Source: Ephemerocybe angulata (taxonomy: Eukaryota; Basidiomycota; Agaricomycetes; Agaricales; Psathyrellaceae). From it: DNA of 64,000 nucleotides. Location: NCBI GenBank assembly GCA_013368325.1, contig JAACJK010000219.1:1240001-1304000 (forward strand), written 5' to 3'. Position 1 is the first letter of the stretch; the number at the start of each line of letters is the position of its first letter. The notes beneath the pieces were generated by a model. It made no database searches, had not been told where the DNA came from, and worked only from the letters and a program-made list of their open reading frames with translations. This document shows positions 12,301 through 22,233 of this stretch, piece by piece. The position numbers were made by a program, and so were the translations under genes.

Positions 12301-12562
12301 GAAATATCAAGATCAATCACGAAAGGGCTCTATGGAACCCAGCGCTCGGATACCCCAACATGTCAGAGCTTCTCCCCACATCCGGAGTGACTCGAGCGAG
12401 ACAGTGGTATCGAGCTCTTCGCCGCCTTCTACTTCTGACCTCGGTCACGGTGGGAGTGGAACTCCAGGGGGGACCCATACGCCCCGTTTGGTTGGACAAA
12501 CTATTACAGAGAGCGAGCTTATGCGGAGGCGACGACTATTAGACTCTTACATACTGGACTAG
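9398..12562 (+). CDS. Hormone-sensitive-lipase-like alpha/beta hydrolase with regulatory insert
   Basis: Thirteen exons: 9398-9448, 9500-9596, 9650-9736, 9788-9810, 9859-10014, 10063-10134, 10185-10464, 10515-10574, 10625-10685, 10740-10974, 11027-11530, 11584-12012, 12074-12562; 847 aa. A hydrophobic N-terminal region (VYLVILFWLWRIV and later WIVTGLDAGF) suggests membrane or lipid-droplet attachment. Catalytic marks are an oxyanion loop DFPGGGF (219-221; the usual His is Pro), nucleophile in SGDSAGG (Ser295), acid in EKDPFVDD (Asp589) and SDWSHGYL (His671). This is the fold-3/HSL family, which hydrolyses acylglycerols or esters. Exon 11 encodes a 168-aa charged, Ser-rich insert between Ser and Asp containing KRRSSW, a PKA-like site, as the regulatory module of mammalian HSL does. 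The intron after it is GC-AG (11531-11583). The C-terminal ~120 aa are Ser/Pro-rich. Confidence 0.88.
11531..11583 (+). other. GC-AG intron of the lipase gene
   Basis: 53 nt, GCGAGT...CAG, with TACTGAC before the acceptor as a branch-like site. No GT donor keeps the frame at normal intron length. Confidence 0.8.
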
Positions 12563-12997
12563 ACTTTGTAGCGTACCTGCATGAACACGCGAGAAATAGG
12601 GGTGCACAGCTTGAAAAGCTTGGGTCAGCGCCAGGAGCGGTATCCCCTTTGGGATGTGTTGCTGTGCTAAGGCACTGCCACTGCTGTTGTTCCGTCTTCC
12701 TGAACCACGATCTTCTCGCAACGAAAGAACAAACGAACTCCCTCTTCCTTGTAATCCGACATACAGAGGTTGGGCCCCTCTTCCCGACCTGCGAAATATC
12801 TCTGAATTTTGTATTCTGTAAGTCGCGATTGAGCAACGATGGAGGCATCTTGGCCTGGTATGAGTGCTGACAACCTCCGATTTGCAGGCTGTGCAGCTAT
12901 TACCTTAAGCGCCGCGGTAGAACACCCTTTCATCACTGAGGCCGCCCAAAGGTGTATCCATACCAGAATTGCAGAAGTGTGGTAGAAAGAGTCCAAC
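12563..12997. other. Intergenic region upstream of the C2H2 regulator
   Basis: 435 bp between two plus-strand genes. It must hold the lipase 3' UTR and the promoter of the C2H2 gene. ORFs present are short and show no family resemblance; no motif recognised. Confidence 0.5.
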
Positions 12998-14280
12998 ATG
13001 ACGGTCGATGAGAAGCCGAAGGCATCTTCGCCCCCAGCAATGAACTCCCTGACGCCTCCCCAGTCCAACCTGCCCCAGCTTCAGCCACCCCCTCCATCAG
13101 ATTCGCAGCACTTGCCTCAAGATGCACTTTCGAGGTCTCCCTATGTCCCAACACCAGAGCAGTTGGAACTTCCGTTCCCCGCAGTCGGTGGACCCATCCC
13201 GCAGGGTCATGGTATTCCGACCGAGGGACCAGCCACCCACCCGGACGGGCCTCCCCCAGTGGGCGACTATATTAGATATACGCCTCCGATCCCACTTCAA
13301 GGACAACAAATCTATTTCGCCCCGCACCCGCTACCCCAACCGCCGCAACTGCAAGCCTCGACATCAACCCCTCCGCCGCAGAACATGTCTAACGTACCCC
13401 AGAACGATAAACGCAGCCCCAAGTCCTCGTCGGACCTCCTCGCGCCCAACGCGAGCGAGCTGTACAATCGCGCTCAGCAACTCATTGCGGCGGCAGCTGC
13501 AGTGCAAGCCGCGGAGAATGGGATGGCGCCCCCCGCGAACCACTACCCCTCATCAAGCGGGGTCAGGCTCCCTCCCATCCTCCAAGTCGAGAAGCAGCAA
13601 GTCACGACCTCCGCGACCCAGCTCGCGAGCGCTAGTCGACGGAGGAACGAGGCGCACTTCGTCTGCCCTGTCCCCGGGTGTGGCAGCACGTTTACGCGTC
13701 GGTTCAACTTACGGGGCCATCTGCGGTCTCACACTGAAGAACGGCCGTATGTTTGCGAATGGCCTGGCTGCAAGAAGGGCTTTGCGAGGCAGCATGACTG
13801 CAAGCGTCACCAGGCGCTTCACACCGCGAAGTCGCAAAGCAATGTCTGCCTCGGCTGCAAGAAGACCTTCAGTCGTTTGGATGCACTTAATGTACGTTGT
13901 CACCTTTACTCGCGCCCCTTCATGCACTGATATAGAATCTCCTCCCATAGCGACACTGTGAGTTTTCATATCTGCCATCTTCCTAAACAATTGAATACTG
14001 ATTATCTTTCACAGTGCGTTCCGATGGAGGTGCCGACTGTCGACCGCACAACCCCAAGTTTGCACAAGCTCCAGTGAACGATGATCTCCGCCAACAGCAG
14101 CAGCAGCAGCAGCAACAGCAACAACAGCAACAGCAGCAGCAACAGCAACAGCAATCGCCGATGGACATCTCTCCGTCTACCATTCCTCCCCACCATGCTG
14201 GAATACCTATCCCAATGCCCATTCCTACTCTTCCACCCCAGGGCGCGCCACTCTCCGCTATTGAACAACCGCCTCAATAA
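12998..14280 (+). CDS. C2H2 zinc-finger transcription factor with polyQ tract
   Basis: Exons 12998-13891, 13951-13957 and 14015-14280 give 388 aa. The N-terminal ~200 residues are Pro/Gln/Ser-rich, resembling an activation region. The fingers begin near residue 222: HFVCPVPGCGSTFTRRFNLR (CX4C...HX3H), then YVCEWPGCKKGFARQHDCKR, then a shorter third finger CLGCKKTFSRLDALNRH. The His of the third finger comes from a 7-nt micro-exon (CGACACT) flanked by 59- and 57-nt introns. Without it the frame is lost. After LRSDGG the protein carries 21 consecutive Gln and a Pro-rich tail. This looks like a fungal nuclear regulator; targets are unknown. Confidence 0.87.
14092..14154 (+). repeat. CAG/CAA repeat encoding 21 glutamines
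   Basis: Twenty-one in-frame Gln codons, a mixture of CAG and CAA, inside exon 3 of the C2H2 gene. Interrupted codon use makes slippage less likely than in a pure CAG run, but length polymorphism between strains is probable. Confidence 0.97.
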
Positions 14281-14627
14281 GAGGTTCTGGATCCAATTTC
14301 ACCTTTTCTGTCAACCTTCGGCGTTTGTATTATATGTCAAAGTCATTTATAATGTTAACTGTTAAGTAGCTTTTTATGCGGGCGTGTTGCTTTGTGTTGT
14401 ACGACGTAGTACATAGCTTAACCAGTGCTACTAGTAATGAGGTCTTCGCTATATACCCGGTTGAGTTCATGAGTTCGCGGTCCCCTTTGGCTCCTCCCCC
14501 CTGTACAATCGATAACACGTGAAAGAAACTAGAATTGACCGGAATCGTCGCCTATGCGGAAGCAGGTTAATAACCGGAGCAATTGCAAGCTCTCCCTTGA
14601 ACCACTTACACCGACTCCTCTGCCACC
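14281..14627. other. Intergenic region upstream of PEX5
   Basis: 347 bp between plus-strand genes: C2H2 3' UTR (AT-rich at first) and PEX5 promoter. The PEX5 ATG sits in CCACCATGG, a near-ideal initiation context. No other gene. Confidence 0.55.
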
Positions 14628-17358
14628 ATGGCCCTTCCTATGCTTGTCGGAGGCTCAGAATGCGGACCTTCCAATCCCCTACAAGGGCTTTCGAAACGAT
14701 TCGATCAGGACAGAGGGCTTCAGCAGGTGCGGGACATCCGGTTCCTGGTGGACCAAGTCGCTGATTCATTACTTGCACCTGTCTTCAGGATTACTTCGGT
14801 GCAGGTCGTGCAGGGTCTTCGAGAGAGGTCAGTGCGGGGTCTTTCCCTTAATGTCCGTGAAACCATGCTCATGTACAGCCTCCCCGATCGACGTTTATTA
14901 GACCTTTCGATCTCCAAATCCAACTACCGCTGGAGGCTCGTCAGACCACGATGCACAGCGGTTCTTTGCACAGAATGTACATAGGGGAGGAGGGCATATG
15001 GCGGCCGAAGTCCCCGTATTCGATGTCTCTGCGATGCGGGCGGCGCTGCCTCCAACCCAGATGCTCCACCAGCAACAGCCGCACACTGTGGGGGCGGGTG
15101 CAGGATCGTCTGGGGCAGCTGCGTGGGCCTCTGATTTCATGATGCAACAACCTATACTGTCGCCGTCGAATACTGCGCTTGCTGGTCCCAACGCAACCTT
15201 CGCGGGAGGGATGCAGCAGCAGCAGGACGCACACCACCAGCCGATCCACGCGCACATGCAGCCAGCCGTTCAGAGTGCGTGCCGCCTATCTTCGGGCCTA
15301 GTTAATGTTGGTTGGAACTAGGCGAACTGATAGACTATTCTGCAGCTCTTCCCTGGAATCCGGCGATGACTCAGTTTCGAATGAATACCATGCCTGCGTT
15401 TGCACCTCAGATGCACGCCCAGACACCAGCTGCGTCGAGCAAACGTATGTTCTCCTTCAATCGGGTATAGTTGTTTACAGGTTAGCTAAAGCACTGTCTA
15501 GGGATATCGTGGGACAGAGAGTTTAGCGCCCAAGAGCTTAACCTTGCCCCGCCTGCTGCCATGGAAGAGATGCAGCAAACCCTACAACAGGAGCAGGAAG
15601 CTACATCTCGGAAGGAGTTCGAAGGAGACGAATTAGCGCGCACCGCAGGCCTCCTGCTCGAGCACATTAAACACGAGCAGAACCCCAAATTTGCAAAGAG
15701 TCAGTTCCTTGGTCTGATGAAGCAGCTGCGAGACGGTGAGGTCATCGTCGATGGAAACAAGGTCGTCGAGAGCGATGGGACCCGGACCTTTACCTCTACG
15801 CACGTAGATGTCAAGGGAAAGGGTCGGGCTATTGATCCCATGGGCGGTATTTCTGGACCTGGTCCTCAGTGGGCATCAGACTTTGCGACGCAGGGACTCG
15901 CACAGTCTTCCACGCAGCAGGGTCAGCAGCAGAAGCAATCCGGGGAAACGACGACAGAAGATCCGCTTGACGCCTACTTTAGGCAGGAGAATGCCGAATA
16001 CACGAAGTATTGGAGCGAGGCAGGGCGTCAGCGTGAACGCGAGCGCGCGCTGGAACAGGCTGCGCAGGGCTATCGGACTACTGAAGAGGCGACTTGGGAT
16101 ACACTACAGGGGGATTGGGACCGGTTTGAGGCGACTGCATCCGGGATTAAGCCTGTTTCGCAGTACGCGTTCCAGACGAACAACCCGTACATGCTGGGCG
16201 AATCCTCAAGGACTCGAAATCATATGCTACATCTGGGCGAGAGGCAGGCAATGTTGGAGGTATGTGTTTGACCTGTCTAGTAGCATTCCATATCCGCTGC
16301 GATCGGGTTATTCTGACCTGAATGTTGCTTGCTCCTATAGAACGTCTTGGAGCTCGAAGCGGCCGTGCAGCGAGACCCGTTAAATGCTGCGGCGTGGTAT
16401 GAACTGGGCGTGAAGCAGCAGGAGAACGAACGCGAAAGCAAGGCGTTGCAAGCCCTGCAGCGCGCGGTTGAGCTCGACCCGTCCCTGCTCTCCGCGTGGC
16501 TTGCGCTCGCCGTTTCGTATACGAACGACAACGATCGGCAGGGAACGTACGCCTCTGTTTCGCAGTGGGTGGCGAGGAACGACAAGTATCGTCATGCAGC
16601 CGAGGCCTTCCGCGCAGAGAGCCCGCTCTCGGAGAACGCGCTTATGACCGAGAAGTTTGGGAATCTCATTCAGTGCCTTATTGCGATGGCGAGGAGCGAC
16701 GTTACGGGGGAGGTGGATGCAGATATTCAGATCGCACTCGCGGTGCTCTTGAATTCTCATGAGGTGGGTTATTGCATCCTCTGGAAATATAGGTCCTGTC
16801 TAACCCTTCTTTTAGGAGTACGAGAAAGCACAGGATTGTTTCCGCACGGCACTCGCAGTGCGCCCAGACGTATGTGGCGAAGTGCGTTAACCGGCGGTTA
16901 TGTTGACTGACCTTTTTCTATAGGATTGGCTACTCTACAACCGAGTGGGTGCCACCATGGCTAACAGCGGGCGCGCAGAAGAGGCCATACAGTACTACTA
17001 CAAAGCGCTCGAGCTGAACCCAGGTTATATCCGGGCACGATTCAATCTCGGTATTTCGTGTATGAACCTCAAGGTGCGTCCAAGCCTTGTGTGCCTGGCT
17101 CGATCTCGTCGACTCATTTCGGTTGCTTTGCAGAGGTACGACGAAGCCGCGCAGCATATTCTGGACGCTCTTCTGCTTCAAGACAGCGATAACACTGCAA
17201 CGGCAAACCTCTCTTCACTGGCTGATAAACAGGATGTCATCTCGACAGCCCTGTGGACAAGCCTACAGACTACCTGCTTCCACCTACAGAGGCCTGACCT
17301 TGCTGCACTTTGTGACCTGAAAGATCTCGAAGGTTTCCGCCAGAAGTTCTATAGCTAG
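14628..17358 (+). CDS. PEX5: Peroxisomal PTS1 import receptor Pex5
   Basis: Nine exons: 14628-14726, 14789-14827, 14902-15274, 15346-15444, 15502-16259, 16341-16763, 16816-16869, 16924-17073, 17134-17358; 739 aa. The start MALPMLVGGSECG carries the conserved Cys (12) that is mono-ubiquitinated during receptor recycling in known Pex5 proteins, followed by NPLQGLSKRFDQDRGLQQ typical of the family. The disordered N-terminal half has Pex14/Pex13-binding WxxxF motifs: WASDF twice and WDREF. The C-terminal half holds TPRs (AAWYELGVKQQENERESKA; LLYNRVGATMANSGRAEEAI; the canonical ALELNPGYIRARFNLGIS), which bind the C-terminal SKL-type signal of cargo. Slightly longer than yeast Pex5, mainly through Gln-rich linkers. 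Convergent with TIM17. Confidence 0.96.
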
Positions 17359-17684
17359 GCCTTGTCCGATATTGTATTCGTCACTTGTAACATGAGCGCC
17401 TATCGAACACCCCAATGTCGGATAGCAGACTATATGCTCCAAAGGCTGGAATGCAGATTGTCCGAGAACAATGTACAAGTCGGGTTCCGTCCACGGCAGT
17501 GAATTAGTGACAGCTATAGACAGAGCACACAGCAGGTAATCTAAAAGAGCCCGTGTGTCTGTCGAATTATGCGATACATAGGGCATGTTATAACTTTTAC
17601 CTGCATAGAAATGAATGGGGGTGGTGGATATGGGTGAAACGAAGCCGGATATGTCTACTACAAAATACATCACATCTGCCCTCC
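17359..17684. other. Convergent 3' intergenic region PEX5 / TIM17
   Basis: 326 bp between two stops; expected to hold both 3' UTRs. No gene seen. Confidence 0.6.
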
Positions 17685-18386
17685 TCATGCTGAAGGAGCA
17701 GGTGTTCCTGGCACTGTGAAAGTCATCTGTCAGGATCAGAGTAACCAGAACATTCCAGCACGACTCACATGGTGCCATTGGTGGCCGTTGGCCCTCGCTC
17801 ATTACCCGTCCCAGCAGCACACCAACACCCTCGAACACACCCAGCAGGATACCACACGCCACAGCCGAACCAAAAGCTGATTTGGGACCGCCTGGAAAAC
17901 CACGTCATGAGGTGCGGAAGCGGGGTAAGTTGGGGGAGGACGTACTTCGTAGCGCTAGACAGCCACCTGTCATGAAACCAGAGATGATTGCGTTCCATGC
18001 GTCCTCCTTCTGCCGGTAGCCCTTGACCGCACAGTCGAATGTCGAGAACATTCCTCCCCAAATACCAAAGTTACCGCCTGTTACTGGTGCACGGGCCTTT
18101 ATTGATGAGATGGCGCCAGTGAATCGCTCGCCCTGGGTGGTTGCGTCACACGTCAGTGGGTTGAATGCGCAATGGGTGTGTAGCGCGACGTACTCTTGGC
18201 GAATTCCGTGCACCCTTGATACCGTACCAGATACCACCACCGACGGCTCCCATGGAGAAAGCACCGCCGAAATCGTTGAGAATGACCCAAGGGCTGTTAT
18301 GACATGTGGGATGAGCTGGGCTTCCTAGCGCAAATCTGGAGACAGGGTATTCACCAAGGGTCGCGAGTGTGATCAGAGGCGGCCAT
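17685..18386 (-). CDS. TIM17: Mitochondrial inner-membrane translocase subunit Tim17
   Basis: Five exons (18386-18355, 18293-18194, 18132-17946, 17891-17769, 17713-17685) give 156 aa, the usual Tim17 size. The short N terminus [13 protein letters not shown] keeps the REPCPW-like motif, and the Cys codon is split by intron 1. [56 protein letters not shown] and [14 protein letters not shown] are the four transmembrane segments with their conserved glycines. Tim17 is a core subunit of TIM23, which imports presequence proteins across the inner membrane. The tail LPGTPAPSA is encoded by a 29-nt last exon. Divergent from the CDCA7-like gene. Confidence 0.96.
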
Positions 18387-18634
18387 TTCGCTGAAATTAA
18401 GGGGAAAAGGGAGCGGATTAGAAAGTCGGGTCGGGGAGTATGGGGGAGGACGGTAGAATACAGAGCTCGGCAACTCGAAACTTTTTCGCCTAAAGCTCGG
18501 CACGTGGCGCGCCGGAAAGCAGCTCCACGTGACGCCAGGCGCGTATCTCTACCTCCAATATTTGTTTTGTTGAACGCGTCCATTCTTGCTCCCAACCACC
18601 ACAGGCCCCATCGTCGCCGACGTCGTCCCAGAGC
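18387..18634. promoter_or_regulatory. Divergent promoter TIM17 / CDCA7-like with two E-boxes
   Basis: 248 bp between divergent starts. Two CACGTG E-boxes sit at 18501-18506 and 18526-18531, 25 bp apart. Read on the minus strand the second is GTCACGTGG, the form preferred by Cbf1-type bHLH proteins. The same paired arrangement occurs upstream of prpD. Confidence 0.5.
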
Positions 18635-21029
18635 ATGTCCGCGACCTCAACGCTCTCGTCGACCAGGAAACACACAGCCAGCACCGTCTACGTGCAGGTC
18701 CCGCCCTCGCCGTTCGATCTCGACCAGTATCAGTTTCTGTCCGCGAGACACGTGCCAACGAACAACGGCGGCAAGCTCCTGAAAGAAAATACGCCGTTGC
18801 GCGCTCCACGCACCCACATGTCGCAGTCTGCTTCCACCTCTTCCTCGTCGCTGAAGCGCAAGCTTTCGGACAGAGACTCGGCGTCGTCTGCAAGTCTCGA
18901 CACAACTCCGGCTAATTCCAAGAAAATTAAGTCGGCATCGGTGGGCACACCCCTAAAGCCCACGCAGGTCAACGCAAATGCTATCAACGTTGAACCGGCT
19001 GCCAATGCCTGTCCGGAGTATCCAAATGGTTGGACATACTGTCATCAATGCTGTAAGAAACGCGACCTGGACGGTATGTTAATTGGAATGTCTGTGCTGT
19101 GGATGCGCTGTCTGACCAGCTCTACAGCAACGATCCAATGCACCTTCCTTGAGTCGCGCACTATTGCCAAGAGTAATACCTTGAAGCAATGGCGGTGTGT
19201 AGCAAAGTATTGCAAGCCGTGTTTGCAAAACCGCTATGGGGAGGATCTGGAGAACTACAGGAGTAATAAGAAGAGGGAGGCTGGACACGTAGAACATGCA
19301 GGTTATTATTTCAAGTGAGTTGTCCGTGTCCTATCTTTATACAGCGGCTAATGGACATCGATAGGTGCCCTAAGTGCCGTGACGAATGCAATTGCCCGCG
19401 ATGCAGAAAGTCAAAGGGTCTTGAACCTATCGGGTACGTTACGACGCGTCTCTGCCACGATCCATTTGCTTAACAATAATAATAGAACAATGAAGAAGAC
19501 CGATAAGGTGTCCGCAAAGAAAGAGAAACCTGCGAAGAAGGAGACAGAGACCCAGAGCGCCCCCCCACAACCGAAGAAGCGCGCCCAGCCCAAACCCAAG
19601 CCGAAGCCCAAGATTCTCCCCGCCGTCAAGTGGACACACATCGCGCCTGAACTGACGCACACCGAGGTGGAAGAGCGCATGCATATACGCGAGTTTGTCA
19701 CTCGCTTCAATGCACTTAGCGAGGCTGCATTGCATAAGCCCCAATTAGAAGAGTTGGAGCAGATCAACGGGAAGTTTAATGGACAGGAGGCGCTGGACCC
19801 CGCCTCGTGGGTCAGCGATGGGTGCGCAAAGGCGATAGTCCTTATGCTTTTGGGGATGTTGTCGGGAGATGAGAATCATGCAATCTCCGAGGTAAGCATC
19901 AGTGTTCCTAGTATGTCGGAATCGTCAGTTAACACCTCCCAAGGCAAGTCAGATTGCAATTGGAAGCCTACGTAATGCGGGTTTCTCGTTGACGAAAGTA
20001 TGGAATACCCTTGTCGAATGGCAAGAGTCGATTGTGGATGCGACATCTGACGAAGACGCTGTTCCACTCGAAGAACCACTACCACCATCGGATTTCTTCT
20101 TTTCTCAAGCTCGACGAAGTACTCGAACTATGGCCTCTGCGGCTACCAACACTGGCATTGCTATCTACGGCTCTGTGCAACTCATTCCTCCAATCCTTTC
20201 TCTCATCGACTTGACTTTGGAGTTGCCGGGTGTTCGAGAGTCGCTGGACGAAGGCGGTAAAGAAGCTAGGGAGATCCACCGCAAGTCGCGCGAGGCCATT
20301 AAGGTTGAAGCTGAACGGTGGGACGCAGTGAAGAAGCAGCAAGAGCAAACGAAGGATAAAGCAGCTGTCAGTGATTAACTTTTAGTCTCCATGAGCTCAA
20401 TTGACGTCCATTGACAGTTCCAGGAAGCGAAGCGCTTGCATAAGGATATTCTCACCGCCTTGGAAAAGTCATCCGAGGTCGGGCAGTATGAAGGGATGAC
20501 GCGTTTCGCTCCTCTCGCGACAGATCCGGAAGGGCGTGTCTACTATGCTTTGGCGCCGGGATATGCTGAACACGAAGCCGCCGTGGAGTACATCGAGCTC
20601 TTCCTAAGCGGCGTGGCGCTCGAGAAGCAGAAACTGAAGAAAAAGGGGCGCGTACTGAAGCCATCAGAGCGGGAGGATATGCACGACTGGTCTTGGATGA
20701 TTTTGGTCTGGGGGAAGAAGCCTCCGTCGGCTTATTGCCCTGTTAGCGATGACGGAGACGAGAGTGACGAGGAGTTGGATGAAGAGGTGGAAAGGTGGTG
20801 GAGTTTCTCCGACCCTAGCGATATCAAGGACTTGGCAGAGTGGCTTGTGTTGGCGTACGATCTAGACGCGGAGGATAGCGAGCATGCTTCGTTGAAGGGG
20901 TTGGCCACTTCGATAAAAGACTTTGGGAGTCTTTTGGAGTGGAGGTTGAGGGAGGATAAATACCAGCTGCCCACTGCTGCGTCGGCAGGAGGCATTTCGG
21001 TGAAGAGCTTCTATGGCAAGTCCAAGTAA
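18635..21029 (+). CDS. CDCA7-type zf-4CXXC_R1 protein with DDT-like region
   Basis: Six exons (18635-19073, 19128-19314, 19365-19433, 19486-19891, 19953-20366, 20418-21029) give 708 aa. A Ser/Lys-rich N terminus precedes a cysteine domain with four CXXC pairs: YCHQC, YCKPC, KCPKC and CNCPRC. This is the zf-4CXXC_R1 finger of CDCA7, which recruits the remodeller HELLS and supports DNA methylation in animals. A Lys/Pro linker follows, then [20 protein letters not shown]...[19 protein letters not shown], which resembles a DDT/WHIM module of ISWI-type complexes (resemblance by eye only). The C-terminal third is acidic and helical. It is probably a chromatin adaptor; a remodeller partner is inferred, not shown. 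The acceptor at 19952 is the least certain boundary. Confidence 0.82.
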
Positions 21030-21274
21030 CTTGCCCTTCAAGGGAGTCTTACTACTCTTAGACGTTGGAACATTGTGACTAGACGTGTTCAGGGTTTCGA
21101 ATTTTTCTTATAGGTTTTCACTTGCACATTTACCCTTAGTTTTGTGGCATCCTTTCACGTAACGAGATGGATGGTTCTCTAATTCTCTAATTATTTGTAT
21201 ACACGATAGAAAGCAGGGTTCGTTGTATTGTACAAGCTATTGTTTTAGATCTTCGACTTGGCAGACAGTAATTG
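21030..21274. other. Convergent 3' intergenic region
   Basis: 245 bp, AT-rich, between the stops of the CDCA7-like gene and SWS1. No gene seen. Confidence 0.55.
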
Positions 21275-21878
21275 TTATTGATAGTGTTTTGTGAAGATCT
21301 CGAGGAGCTCGTCGGCTGAGATGGGTCTTTCCATGGTCATAGATAGTTTTCTCGCGAGAAGGGTCCCTAGTACGTGTTTACACTTCATTGGGTTTAGCAA
21401 GTGTCCACTTCACGAGGAGCGGAACGCGCTTACCATAATATGCGTCTGGGCGAAGAGGACTGCCTTGGAGAATGCTGGGCAAGAACAATAAAATGGGATT
21501 CGGCTGGGAAGGTCCAGTTGAACGAAGTAGGTCGAGGTGGAGCCAAGAACCTCATAGTCCACCTTTCCCCATGGTGCGACGTACTTGATTACTACACGAC
21601 GCTCAGAAAACCAAAATGCAAGTTGTGAGAGCACGGTTTACTCACCGTCTCCGCGGTCGAGGAGATCCAAGGCCGCTATCACCATTTTCTGTGGAAACAC
21701 GGCGCCTAGCTTCGCGAAGGAGTCATCGTTTACTGCATGGGTATCGGTCGGTTAGCGCCATGAACACAAGATGAATGGCAACGGAGTCCCTACATTCTTC
21801 CTCGAGCGAGTTGATAATGGCGAGTGCCACCGACAGGAGTTCCTTATTGTACTCTCTCTGCGACGCGTCCACAGACAT
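21275..21878 (-). CDS. SWS1: SWIM-domain Shu-complex protein Sws1/ZSWIM7
   Basis: Four exons (21878-21794, 21732-21646, 21591-21434, 21382-21275) give 145 aa, matching the ~140 aa of ZSWIM7. The SWIM zinc motif reads YCSCPAF (Cys93, Cys95) followed 15 residues later by CKH (Cys111, His113). The final CKH begins exon 4, so splicing completes the zinc site. VDYEVLGSTSTYFV upstream matches the family beta-hairpin. Sws1 partners a Rad51 paralogue in the Shu complex, which promotes Rad51 filament assembly in homologous recombination. Divergent from the taspase-like gene. Confidence 0.88.
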
Positions 21879-22233
21879 TTCCCGTATCTTCCTCGTTCTC
21901 CGAAGAGGATGTGTTTAAATTTTGGCAGAGTTCATGATCATGGTCAAGGAGACAAAGCAAAAGGCGCGCGTCTCCCCCGCTTCCCCTTTCGGAGTTCATA
22001 CTTGCTCCGCTCCGCCGCCGGATCATTCAAGATCAATTGAGTCCTTCTCCACATCCCTCCTGCCATCCTCGGCCTCTCGAACAATTAGCTATTGTTGTCC
22101 CCCCCCGAATGCATTTATAAAGACGGTTGCGTCAGGAGGCACGTACCCAACAAACTGCATACCTTTTTTATCTAGGCTAATTTCTCTCCCAGATTCACAC
22201 AAGAAACACTGAGTAATCTACCCCGCAATTGGG
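21879..22233. promoter_or_regulatory. Divergent promoter SWS1 / taspase-like, TATA at 22114-22121
   Basis: 355 bp between divergent starts. TTTATAAA lies at 22114-22121, about 115 bp before the taspase-like ATG, just after a run of C at about 22099-22106. Confidence 0.4.

Noticed and set aside
14092..14154. Regular repeat as a CRISPR-like or satellite array
   Set aside because: It is an in-frame CAG/CAA glutamine tract within a transcription factor, in a eukaryotic genome.
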